Positions 55,176-64,000 of a stretch of 64,000 nucleotides of DNA are shown in pieces (position 1 is the first letter of the stretch; each line of letters starts with the position of its first letter). The notes under the pieces were generated by a model. The model did not search any database, had not been told where the DNA came from, and was given only the letters and a program-made list of their open reading frames with translations. This stretch comes from Deinococcus sp. YIM 134068 (GTDB lineage: Bacteria; Deinococcota; Deinococci; Deinococcales; Deinococcaceae), in contig NZ_JAZHPF010000004.1 of the NCBI RefSeq assembly GCF_036543075.1, positions 62,001 through 126,000 on the forward strand, given 5' to 3'. Position numbers and translations under genes: made by a program.

Positions 55176-56453
55176 ATGTCCCTCACTCTTCCCAGCTATC
55201 CGCAACCGGATGGGCGCGGGCGCTTCGGACGCTTCGGCGGGCGCTACGTCCCCGAAACGCTCATCCCCGCCCTCGACGAACTGGAGGCCGCCTACCGCGA
55301 GGCCAAGACCGACCCCGCCTTCCTGAACGAGCTGGACCGTCTCTTGAAGGAGTTCGTGGGCCGTCCCAGTCCTCTCTACCTCGCGCAACGCCTGACCGAC
55401 CATGCGGGCGGCGCGAAGATTTATCTCAAGCGCGAGGACTTCAACTACACGGGCGCGCACAAAATCAACAACTGTCTGGCGCAGGCCCTCCTCGCCGTGC
55501 GGATGGGCAAGCGTCGCGTGATCGCCGAGACGGGGGCCGGGCAGCACGGGGTCGCCTCCGCCACCGCCGCCGCCCTGCTCGGACTGGACTGTGTGGTGTA
55601 CATGGGAGCCGAGGACATCCGCCGTCAGGCCCTGAACGTCTTCCGCATGAAGCTCCTCGGTGCCGAGGTCCGCGAGGTCACGTCCGGCACCGCCACGCTC
55701 AAGGACGCCACGAACGAGGCCATCCGCGACTGGGTGACGAACGTGCGCGACACCTTCTACATCCTCGGCTCCGTGGTTGGGCCGCACCCCTACCCGGCGA
55801 TGGTGCGCGACTTTCAGGCGGTGATCGGCGAGGAGGTCAAGGTCCAGCTTGAGGCGTTGGAGGGCCGCATCACGCCCGACGCCATCGTAGCCTGCGTGGG
55901 TGGCGGGAGCAACGCCATCGGCATCTTCGCGCCCTACGCCTACCTCCCAGAGAGCGAGCGCCCCCGCCTCATCGGCACCGAGGCCGCCGGGGAGGGTGTG
56001 GAGAGCGGCAGGCACGCGGCGAGCGTGGCGGGCGGGCGCGTGGGCGTCCTGCACGGCTCGATGATGTATCTCCTCAACGACGACGAGGGCCAGATCGTCC
56101 CGCCGCACTCCATCAGCGCGGGCCTGGACTACCCCGGCATCGGCCCGGAGCACTGCCACTACAGCGAGACGGGCGTGGCCGAGTACGTGCCCGTGACCGA
56201 CGCGCAGGCGCTCGAAGCCCTGCAACTCCTCACCCGGCTGGAAGGCATCATCCCCGCGCTGGAGAGCGCGCACGCCATCTACCACGCGGTGAGGCTGGCG
56301 AAGGAGCTGGGGCAAGGCGGCGTGATCGTCGTCAACCTCTCCGGGCGCGGCGACAAGGATGTGGCGGAGGTCATGCGCCTGCTGGAGATGGAGCGCGACC
56401 AGGGCCTGCTGGATAAGGATGTGGAGCAGGTCATTCAGGAGGTGCTGGCATGA
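55176..56453 (+). CDS. trpB: tryptophan synthase beta chain
   Basis: Joins indole and serine to tryptophan with PLP. 425 residues. The PLP lysine is in [14 protein letters not shown] (near 95), with [12 protein letters not shown], phosphate loop [14 protein letters not shown] and the SGRGDKD end. [17 protein letters not shown] at the N-terminus is typical of TrpB1. GGAGG sits 6 nt before the ATG; the long open frame upstream covers gluQ out of frame. It overlaps trpA by ATGA. Confidence 0.96.
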   Translation: MSLTLPSYPQPDGRGRFGRFGGRYVPETLIPALDELEAAYREAKTDPAFLNELDRLLKEFVGRPSPLYLAQRLTDHAGGAKIYLKREDFNYTGAHKINNCLAQALLAVRMGKRRVIAETGAGQHGVASATAAALLGLDCVVYMGAEDIRRQALNVFRMKLLGAEVREVTSGTATLKDATNEAIRDWVTNVRDTFYILGSVVGPHPYPAMVRDFQAVIGEEVKVQLEALEGRITPDAIVACVGGGSNAIGIFAPYAYLPESERPRLIGTEAAGEGVESGRHAASVAGGRVGVLHGSMMYLLNDDEGQIVPPHSISAGLDYPGIGPEHCHYSETGVAEYVPVTDAQALEALQLLTRLEGIIPALESAHAIYHAVRLAKELGQGGVIVVNLSGRGDKDVAEVMRLLEMERDQGLLDKDVEQVIQEVLA

Positions 56454-57250
56454 CCGCGACGTTGACGCGGGGAGCCGAGCGCATCCACGCCGCCTTCGAG
56501 CGGGCGAAGCAGGAGGACCGCGCCGCCTTCATGCCCTTCATGACCGCCGGGTATCCGAGTGCCGCCGAGTTTCCCGCCGTCGCCGACGCCCTGCTCGCCC
56601 ACGCGGACCTGCTGGAGGTCGGCATCCCCTACTCCGACCCCCTCGGCGATGGCCCCACCATCCAGCGCGCGTCCGAGCAGGCGCTCGCAGGCGGCACGAG
56701 CACCCGGCGCACGCTGGCGCTCGTGAAGGAGCTGCGGGCACGCCACGACACGCCCATCGTCGTCATGACCTATGTGAATCCGATCTACGCCGTCGGGCCG
56801 CGCCAGTTCATGCGGCTCGCGCAGGACGCGGGAGTGGACGGCCTGATCCTCCCCGACCTGCCGCCCGACCAGGACCTCGAAATCGCCGACCTCGCCGCCG
56901 AACATGGCCTCGCGGTGACGTTCCTGATCGCGCCCACGAGTACACCCGAGCGTGTGAAACTCGTCGCGGACGCCTGCACCGGCTTCCTGTACGCCGTCTC
57001 CGTGACGGGCGTGACCGGGGCGCGGGAGGGAACGGCGCTCGGTGAGGTGCCCGCCATGCTCGCCCTCGCCCGCGAGTACGCCCGCGTCCCCGTCGCCGTG
57101 GGCTTCGGCGTGAAGGACGCGGCGACCGCTCGTCAGGTCGCGCAGGTCGCGGATGGCGTGGTCGTCGGCAGCGCCTTCGTCAACGCCGTGGGGGCCGGGC
57201 AGGACGTGGGTGCCCTCGCCGCGAGCATCGCCGAGGGATGCCGACGGTAG
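56450..57250 (+). CDS. trpA: tryptophan synthase alpha chain
   Basis: Splits indole-3-glycerol phosphate to indole, channelled to TrpB. 266 residues. [33 protein letters not shown] (active-site Glu and Asp), [36 protein letters not shown] and [28 protein letters not shown] are all in order. The ATG overlaps the trpB stop. A strong hairpin follows. Confidence 0.96.
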   Translation: MTATLTRGAERIHAAFERAKQEDRAAFMPFMTAGYPSAAEFPAVADALLAHADLLEVGIPYSDPLGDGPTIQRASEQALAGGTSTRRTLALVKELRARHDTPIVVMTYVNPIYAVGPRQFMRLAQDAGVDGLILPDLPPDQDLEIADLAAEHGLAVTFLIAPTSTPERVKLVADACTGFLYAVSVTGVTGAREGTALGEVPAMLALAREYARVPVAVGFGVKDAATARQVAQVADGVVVGSAFVNAVGAGQDVGALAASIAEGCRR

Positions 57251-57266
57251 GGGGAAGGGGGAAGAC

Positions 57267-57302
57267 GAGGGGCCAGCGTCCGGGGGTGGAGGCTGGCCCC
57301 TC
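57267..57302. terminator. hairpin between trpA and the convergent MFS gene
   Basis: Perfect 11-bp stem GAGGGGCCAGC/GCTGGCCCCTC with a 14-nt loop but no proper T-run. Confidence 0.5.
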
Positions 57303-57330
57303 GCCTTGAGCCGGAGCATGACAGGGTGTT

Positions 57331-57362
57331 TGGCTGGCCGCTGGAAGCTGGCGGCTGGCCCC
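57331..57362. repeat. heptamer-period repeat (GCTGGCn dialect)
   Basis: Units GCTGGCC, GCTGGAA, GCTGGCG, GCTGGCC about 30 nt after the trpA hairpin. Confidence 0.65.
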
Positions 57363-57369
57363 GCCCCTC

Positions 57370-58605
<1,236 letters not shown>

Positions 58606-58612
58606 ACACGTC

Positions 58613-58618
58613 ACCCTA
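58613..58618 (-). promoter_or_regulatory. leaderless -10 hexamer of the MFS gene
   Basis: TAGGGT on the reverse strand, 7 nt before ATG at 58605. Confidence 0.45.
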
Positions 58619-58769
58619 GCGCGGGCGGAAGTGGCGGGCGACCCGCCGGGGCTTCCTCGTCACCCACATGGAAGTAGGAGCCGTGAGTGGTCGGCACACG
58701 GCTGCGGATGAAAGAAGACCGCAAGCGCTGGGCGTGGCCTGCGGTCCGGGGGTGGGAGGAGAACGGGGG

Positions 58770-61388
58770 CTAGCGGATCAGGCTGGCGTAGGTCCCCCGC
58801 GCGGTGTCGTCGGCCCAGGTTTTCCACAGGCCGCCGGACAGGTTCACGGCCACGCGCTGTGAGTCGTGGCTCGCCTCGATGTTGTGGACGACCGCGCCTG
58901 TCCGAGGATCGAGTGCCCGCACGGACCCGCCTGAGCTGCCCATGCCCCAGAGCAGGCCCCGACCGTCGAACCCGAACAATTCCGGGACGATGCCGCTCTC
59001 GAACAGGTAGGGGGTGAGGGTTCCGTCGCCGTTGACACGTGCAGCCTGAGGACTGTCCCCCCAGGCACTCCCGTAGACCCAGGGCGTCCCCGCCGGGTCC
59101 ACGGCAGCAGCCCTGACATCCGCGAGATTACGCAGGGGCAGGAGTGTCACGTCTGCAATGGCCGTGTCCACACGCACGAGCCGGGCGGTTTTCTGGTCGG
59201 GCGCGAATCGGTCGGGCACGAACAACGCCGACCCATCCTCGTTGCGGACGAGGAACGTTGAGGGGTAGAACCAGGAGAAATTGTAGATGTCCAGGGTCTC
59301 GACCTGGCCGGTGGTGGCGTCCAGTCGCTTGAAACGGTACTTGCCGCTGCTTTCGTCAAGGGCGAAAAACCACAGGCGCTGCTGATTGTCTGCGGCGATG
59401 GAGGAACTCGGGTGGCCGACGGACGTTTCCCAGGTCTGGAGCTGTCCCTTCGCATAGCGGAAGACGGCGGTCCCATTCCCGGTCATCCCCCAGACCTCGC
59501 CGCCAGGGGCGGTGGTCAGGTCCCACGAGTCGGTGGGCGAGGAGGGGATCGTCACGGCATCGACCACGTTCGCGCCGTCGAAGCGGGCCAGCTTGACCCC
59601 CTTCCCGTACTGGCCGTAGGGACGGCTGATGAACCAGAATCCCCCCTCGTGGGCGGGGACCATCTTCTGCACCGCCATATCACTTAGCAGGACACGCCGG
59701 GGCTGGAGGGTCACCCCCGCCGTGCCGCTCGCGCTCAGATTCGTGCCGCTGACCGTCACCGTGACCTGAGTGGAGGAGACGACGCCGACGCTCTCGGCAC
59801 CCGTGAGGGGCAGCGACGCGCTGACCGTCCCGCCGCGCGGCACCGTCACCGTGACGGGCGCAGCCGTGACACCCGCCGGAAGCCCGGTGGCGTCGATCGT
59901 GACGGCCCCCTCGAAGCCGTACTCGCTCTTCAGCGTGACGGGCAGGCTGACGGTCTCCCCGCCGTAAAGCGTGACGGCTTGAGCGTTGACGGAGACGGTC
60001 GCGGCCTTGACCTCGACGCTCAGGGTGGCGACCTGCTCCGTCCCGGCCCTGTGTATCGCCATCACGGGCAGGCTGTAGGTGCCGGGCGCAGTGCCACGGG
60101 GTACGGTGACGGTGAAGGGCACGCTCGTGGTCTCAGCGCCCAGCGTGACCGGCCCGCCCACGCCGGAGATGCCGGAGGCTGCGTCCTCCATGCTCAGGCG
60201 GACCTCGCCGGTGAGGCCATACTGGGGAGTCAGGAAGGCGGTGAGGGTCTGGGTGTCCCCGGCGCTGAGGACGAGCTGCCGAGCGGTGTAGAAGCCGTCC
60301 CGGAGGTCCACCTGCACGCCCGGCACCGTCACGTTAACGTATAAGGTCGCTTCCATCGTCTGCTGACCGGAGGTGAAACGCAGGCGCAATTCGTGAGGAC
60401 TGCTGGAGCCGGTGTCGGTACGCTGTGCCTCCGCCGTGGTATTGATCGTGAACTTCCCGGTGCGCGTGCCCTGGGGCAGAAGAGAAGCCGAGGACAAAGC
60501 GCCCACGGCACCGCCGAGCGAGCGGTCACGCCGCAGCAGGCCCTCCGCCCCACGCTTCTGCACGGACGCGGCGCTCAGACTGGCGGCGCTCAGCTTGTCG
60601 GTGGCGAGGGTGAACCCCGCCGGGGGGTTGATCAGCTCAACGTTGACCTCGCCCACCGTCTCATCAGTCGTATAGACCTGCGCCTCCACGGTTAGGCTCT
60701 CGCCGCGCGTGACCGTCGTGTAGTTCGGCATGAGGAACACCGACATCTGCGGCGACGGGGCTGGCGACGAAGGGATGGGGGTGAAGGCGAGGGTGGCCGC
60801 ACTCCCCGTGTACATCTGGAAGGTGCCCGCCGTGACCTGACCGCCGCTCACCGTGTCGATGGTGCGCTGGACGGTGTTCCAGCCCGCCTTGAGGTCGAGG
60901 TCGAACGTGGTGGTCGCGCCCCCACATACGAACTGGCCCGTCACCTTCGACGCGGCGGAGGCGTAGAAGCGCAGCAGGTCGCTGCGTCCGCTGCCATCGG
61001 CGGCACCCGCATCCACGATCTCCTCGCCGTACCCGACGACCTCGTTGTTCTGCACCACCGGGTAAAAGTCCGTGTAGAGGAAGCGGGCGTCGGCGGGACT
61101 CACCTGCGGTTGCGCCGCGCAGCCGCTCCCCGTGAGGGCGACGAGCTGGCCCGCGCCGGGAGTCGGGAGGGGGAGGCTGAACTGGCCGTTCGCGGCGACG
61201 GTGGTCGCGGCCACGACCTCCTCCGTCATGGGCGCGTAGGCGAAGATGTCCGCCGCGCCGAGGCTGTAGGGAGTGAGCGTGCCCTCCACCACTCCCCCTT
61301 GAGAACCGGAGGGCGTCGGTGCGCCGGGGCAGGCCGTGAGCAGGACGGTGAGACCGAGCATGGCGCTGGGAAGTCGAAGTCTCTTCAT
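58770..61388 (-). CDS. large lipoprotein with Ig-like repeats and a propeller-like C-terminus
   Basis: 872 residues. Lipoprotein signal MKRLRLPSAMLGLTVLLTAC (Cys 20). Residues about 200-560 hold at least three Ig-like beta domains with repeated phrases VPFTVTVPRGTAPGTYSLPV and PVTVTVPRGGTVSASLPLT. From about 570 the chain reads as beta-propeller blades (LARFDGANVVDAVTIPSSPT, GGEVWGMTGNGTAVFRY, QQRLWFFALDESSGKY, VYGSAWGDSPQAARVNGDG), resembling Vgb-like or Kelch-like blades. Probably an envelope-anchored binding protein; the ligand is unknown. Confidence 0.75.
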   Translation of the reverse strand: MKRLRLPSAMLGLTVLLTACPGAPTPSGSQGGVVEGTLTPYSLGAADIFAYAPMTEEVVAATTVAANGQFSLPLPTPGAGQLVALTGSGCAAQPQVSPADARFLYTDFYPVVQNNEVVGYGEEIVDAGAADGSGRSDLLRFYASAASKVTGQFVCGGATTTFDLDLKAGWNTVQRTIDTVSGGQVTAGTFQMYTGSAATLAFTPIPSSPAPSPQMSVFLMPNYTTVTRGESLTVEAQVYTTDETVGEVNVELINPPAGFTLATDKLSAASLSAASVQKRGAEGLLRRDRSLGGAVGALSSASLLPQGTRTGKFTINTTAEAQRTDTGSSSPHELRLRFTSGQQTMEATLYVNVTVPGVQVDLRDGFYTARQLVLSAGDTQTLTAFLTPQYGLTGEVRLSMEDAASGISGVGGPVTLGAETTSVPFTVTVPRGTAPGTYSLPVMAIHRAGTEQVATLSVEVKAATVSVNAQAVTLYGGETVSLPVTLKSEYGFEGAVTIDATGLPAGVTAAPVTVTVPRGGTVSASLPLTGAESVGVVSSTQVTVTVSGTNLSASGTAGVTLQPRRVLLSDMAVQKMVPAHEGGFWFISRPYGQYGKGVKLARFDGANVVDAVTIPSSPTDSWDLTTAPGGEVWGMTGNGTAVFRYAKGQLQTWETSVGHPSSSIAADNQQRLWFFALDESSGKYRFKRLDATTGQVETLDIYNFSWFYPSTFLVRNEDGSALFVPDRFAPDQKTARLVRVDTAIADVTLLPLRNLADVRAAAVDPAGTPWVYGSAWGDSPQAARVNGDGTLTPYLFESGIVPELFGFDGRGLLWGMGSSGGSVRALDPRTGAVVHNIEASHDSQRVAVNLSGGLWKTWADDTARGTYASLIR

Positions 61389-61399
61389 GTGCGCTCAGG

Positions 61400-61405
61400 A
61401 TTCTA
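61400..61405 (-). promoter_or_regulatory. -10 hexamer of the lipoprotein gene
   Basis: TAGAAT on the reverse strand, 11 nt before ATG, giving a leader of about 5 nt. The stretch 61406-61553 shows no feature. Confidence 0.45.
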
Positions 61406-61553
61406 AGGGAGCATTTCTTGCGTCCCTGTCAACTTTGCGGCCCCCACCCACTTCATGAAGCCGCCGTCAGATAAAGGCGGAGTCGGATGGCGTTCTCATG
61501 GGCGCGGCCTCCCGTCTACACGTCTCGCCTTGCCCGTCGCCGCGCCGCCGCGC

Positions 61554-61559
61554 TACACT
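61554..61559 (+). promoter_or_regulatory. -10 hexamer of the leuC attenuator transcript
   Basis: TACACT, 8 nt before the leader-peptide ATG at 61568. Confidence 0.65.
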
Positions 61560-61567
61560 CACGGGCG

Positions 61568-61689
<122 letters not shown>

Positions 61690-61728
61690 CGCTTGCGGGG
61701 CGCGCGACCTGAGAGGAGCCATACCTGT

Positions 61729-63018
<1,290 letters not shown>

Positions 63019-63034
63019 GGAGGGACGGGAGACC

Positions 63035-63151
63035 GTGAGAGGCATAGACTGGCTGCAAAACATCCATTGGCTCGTCACCTACTTCGCGGCGGGCTGGTTG
63101 TTGGGGTGGCTGGTCGTGCGTGAGCGGCGCTGGGGGTCGTGCCCGCCCTGA
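63035..63151 (+). CDS. tiny membrane protein
   Basis: 38 residues from GTG at 63035: VRGIDWLQNIHWLVTYF, then one hydrophobic segment AAGWLLGWLVV and a basic end RERRWGSCPP, the layout of a single-span inner-membrane protein. AGGAGGGACGGGAG precedes it. It lies 17 nt after leuC and overlaps the next small gene by 13 nt, so it is probably in the leuC operon. Confidence 0.5.
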   Translation: MRGIDWLQNIHWLVTYFAAGWLLGWLVVRERRWGSCPP

Positions 63152-63393
63152 GTACCGTGCTGGTCATGGTCACGGGTTTTGCAGGACGCCTACAGACCCT
63201 CCTGCCCATTTCTTCCAACCTCACCCGCACGGCAGTTGCGGCTGGCCTCGGCTTGCTGGTGCTATGGAGCGTGTCCCGGCTTCCTTCCCTGCCCTGGCGG
63301 GTCGGTATGGGGACGCTGCTGGTCCCTGTCGTCGCGACGCTGTGTTCCTGGTTGGCACTCCTGCTGTTCTTCATCATTTTCCAGATTCCGTGA
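63139..63393 (+). CDS. small membrane protein
   Basis: 84 residues with two or three hydrophobic segments (TRTAVAAGLGLLVLWSVS, GTLLVPVVATLCSWLALLLFFIIF). GTG start at 63139 inside the end of the preceding tiny gene suggests coupling. No family recognised. Confidence 0.55.
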   Translation: MPALSTVLVMVTGFAGRLQTLLPISSNLTRTAVAAGLGLLVLWSVSRLPSLPWRVGMGTLLVPVVATLCSWLALLLFFIIFQIP

Positions 63394-63457
63394 TGTGGCT
63401 CGGCGGCGAGCATGCAGGAAACCTGTCCCTCCTTTGCCTGAGATACTGGAGTTCCCT

Positions 63458-64000
63458 ATGGGTGAAGCCAAACGACGCAAGCAACTTGGGCTGATGCCCA
63501 CCGTGCACCCCTTCGAGGCGCAGATGGACGCGGACGGGACCGTGACCCTGACGAGTGCCCCCGCCGACCCGGCCCTGCGTGAGAGAATTGTCGCCGCGCT
63601 GAGGCAGACGCAGCCGACCGGGGACGCCTGGGCGCGGAGCTACCGCCGCCAGTACGTCAGGGCGGGGCTGCCGCAAAAGCTCATCGAGACGCGCGAGGAC
63701 CTGGAGGCCATCCCGGTGCCGCCGCTGCGCCGCCTCTCCGGGGAGCTGGTGTTCAACCTCGACCCGAGGACACTGCGGAACGATCCGGTGCGTGCCGTGC
63801 GGGAGTACACGCCGCTGGAGGGGGGCGGGCACCTGCACCTGCGCTCCGAGGAGTTCTCGACTGGCGGCGGGAAGTGGGAGAGCCTGCCGGAGGACCCGAA
63901 CCCGCTGGCGGGCTTCCGCTACCTGACCCAGCATCCCCTGGCTCGGGAGAAGGGGACGGTCGTCGCCTCCTACCTGGCCGAACACTGGCATGAGGGCCGC
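63458..64000 (+). CDS. hypothetical protein (3' end cut by window)
   Basis: 181 codons from ATG at 63458 to the window edge with no stop. The N-terminus MGEAKRRKQLGLMPTVHPFE has the MGEAKRRK opening seen in assorted bacterial proteins. The rest (DAWARSYRRQYVRAGLPQKL, GGHLHLRSEEFSTGGGKWESL) is soluble and unrecognised. GGAG precedes the ATG. Since leuD often follows leuC, its absence here is notable. Confidence 0.7.
   Translation, partial: MGEAKRRKQLGLMPTVHPFEAQMDADGTVTLTSAPADPALRERIVAALRQTQPTGDAWARSYRRQYVRAGLPQKLIETREDLEAIPVPPLRRLSGELVFNLDPRTLRNDPVRAVREYTPLEGGGHLHLRSEEFSTGGGKWESLPEDPNPLAGFRYLTQHPLAREKGTVVASYLAEHWHEGR

Overview
The window is high-GC bacterial DNA (roughly two thirds G+C) and is best explained as chromosome from a Deinococcus species. 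The grounds are gene content and local signals: a UvrD helicase and GyrA with radiation/desiccation-type palindromes in their promoters, a DdrI-like CRP regulator, a B12-dependent MetH and methylmalonyl-CoA mutase, and very common leaderless promoters. In about twenty genes a TANNNT-type -10 hexamer sits 5 to 8 nt before the start codon. The assignment is inference; no 16S rRNA gene is present.

Layout. 0-4.7 kb: metH-metF (leftward) behind a SAM-I-like riboswitch and terminator. 4.7-10.7 kb: a MITE-like repeat, an MFS carrier, an A+T-richer unknown gene behind pheA, an amidase, tRNA-Val and a frameshifted secreted-protein pseudogene. 10.7-20.7 kb: hsp20, miaA, glgC, methylmalonyl-CoA mutase, a GNAT enzyme, typA and small unknowns. 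20.8-28.2 kb: a DUF1540-like protein, a CDF metal transporter, uvrD carrying an intein, an A+T-rich gene remnant, a Nudix enzyme and an LRV/HEAT-like repeat protein. 28.5-34.9 kb: a PLD-family protein, DinB, ispH, a Nudix/gamma-carbonic-anhydrase-like/unknown operon and a nitroreductase. 35-39.6 kb: a membrane Fe-S oxidoreductase (ETF:menaquinone oxidoreductase type) with a repetitive tail, and a Thr-rich secreted protein. 40-42.6 kb: a MoxR ATPase with its VWA/metallopeptidase-like partner. 42.8-51.3 kb: a PlsY/acyl-ACP-reductase-like fusion, a HAD protein, two flavin reductases, a CRP regulator and gyrA. 51.5-58.6 kb: three small Roadblock-like proteins, a PIG-L deacetylase, gluQ, trpBA and an MFS carrier. 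58.7-64 kb: a large Ig-like lipoprotein, then leuC behind a leucine attenuator.

The most interesting items are: (1) a complete ribosome-mediated leucine attenuator before leuC, with a near-leaderless 21-residue leader peptide carrying three consecutive CTT Leu codons; (2) a PlsY-acyl-ACP-reductase-like fusion that could feed the alkylamine lipids reported from Deinococcus; (3) a UvrD intein with a GIY-YIG-like insert, flanked by host codons of foreign style that look like a homing co-conversion tract; (4) recurrent leaderless mini-ORFs in front of conventionally initiated genes; (5) heptanucleotide-period repeats in three sequence dialects, mostly next to terminator hairpins; and (6) two proteins with unusual low-complexity growth, a W-P-K repeat tail on the Fe-S oxidoreductase and a Thr/Gly block that splits a small domain.
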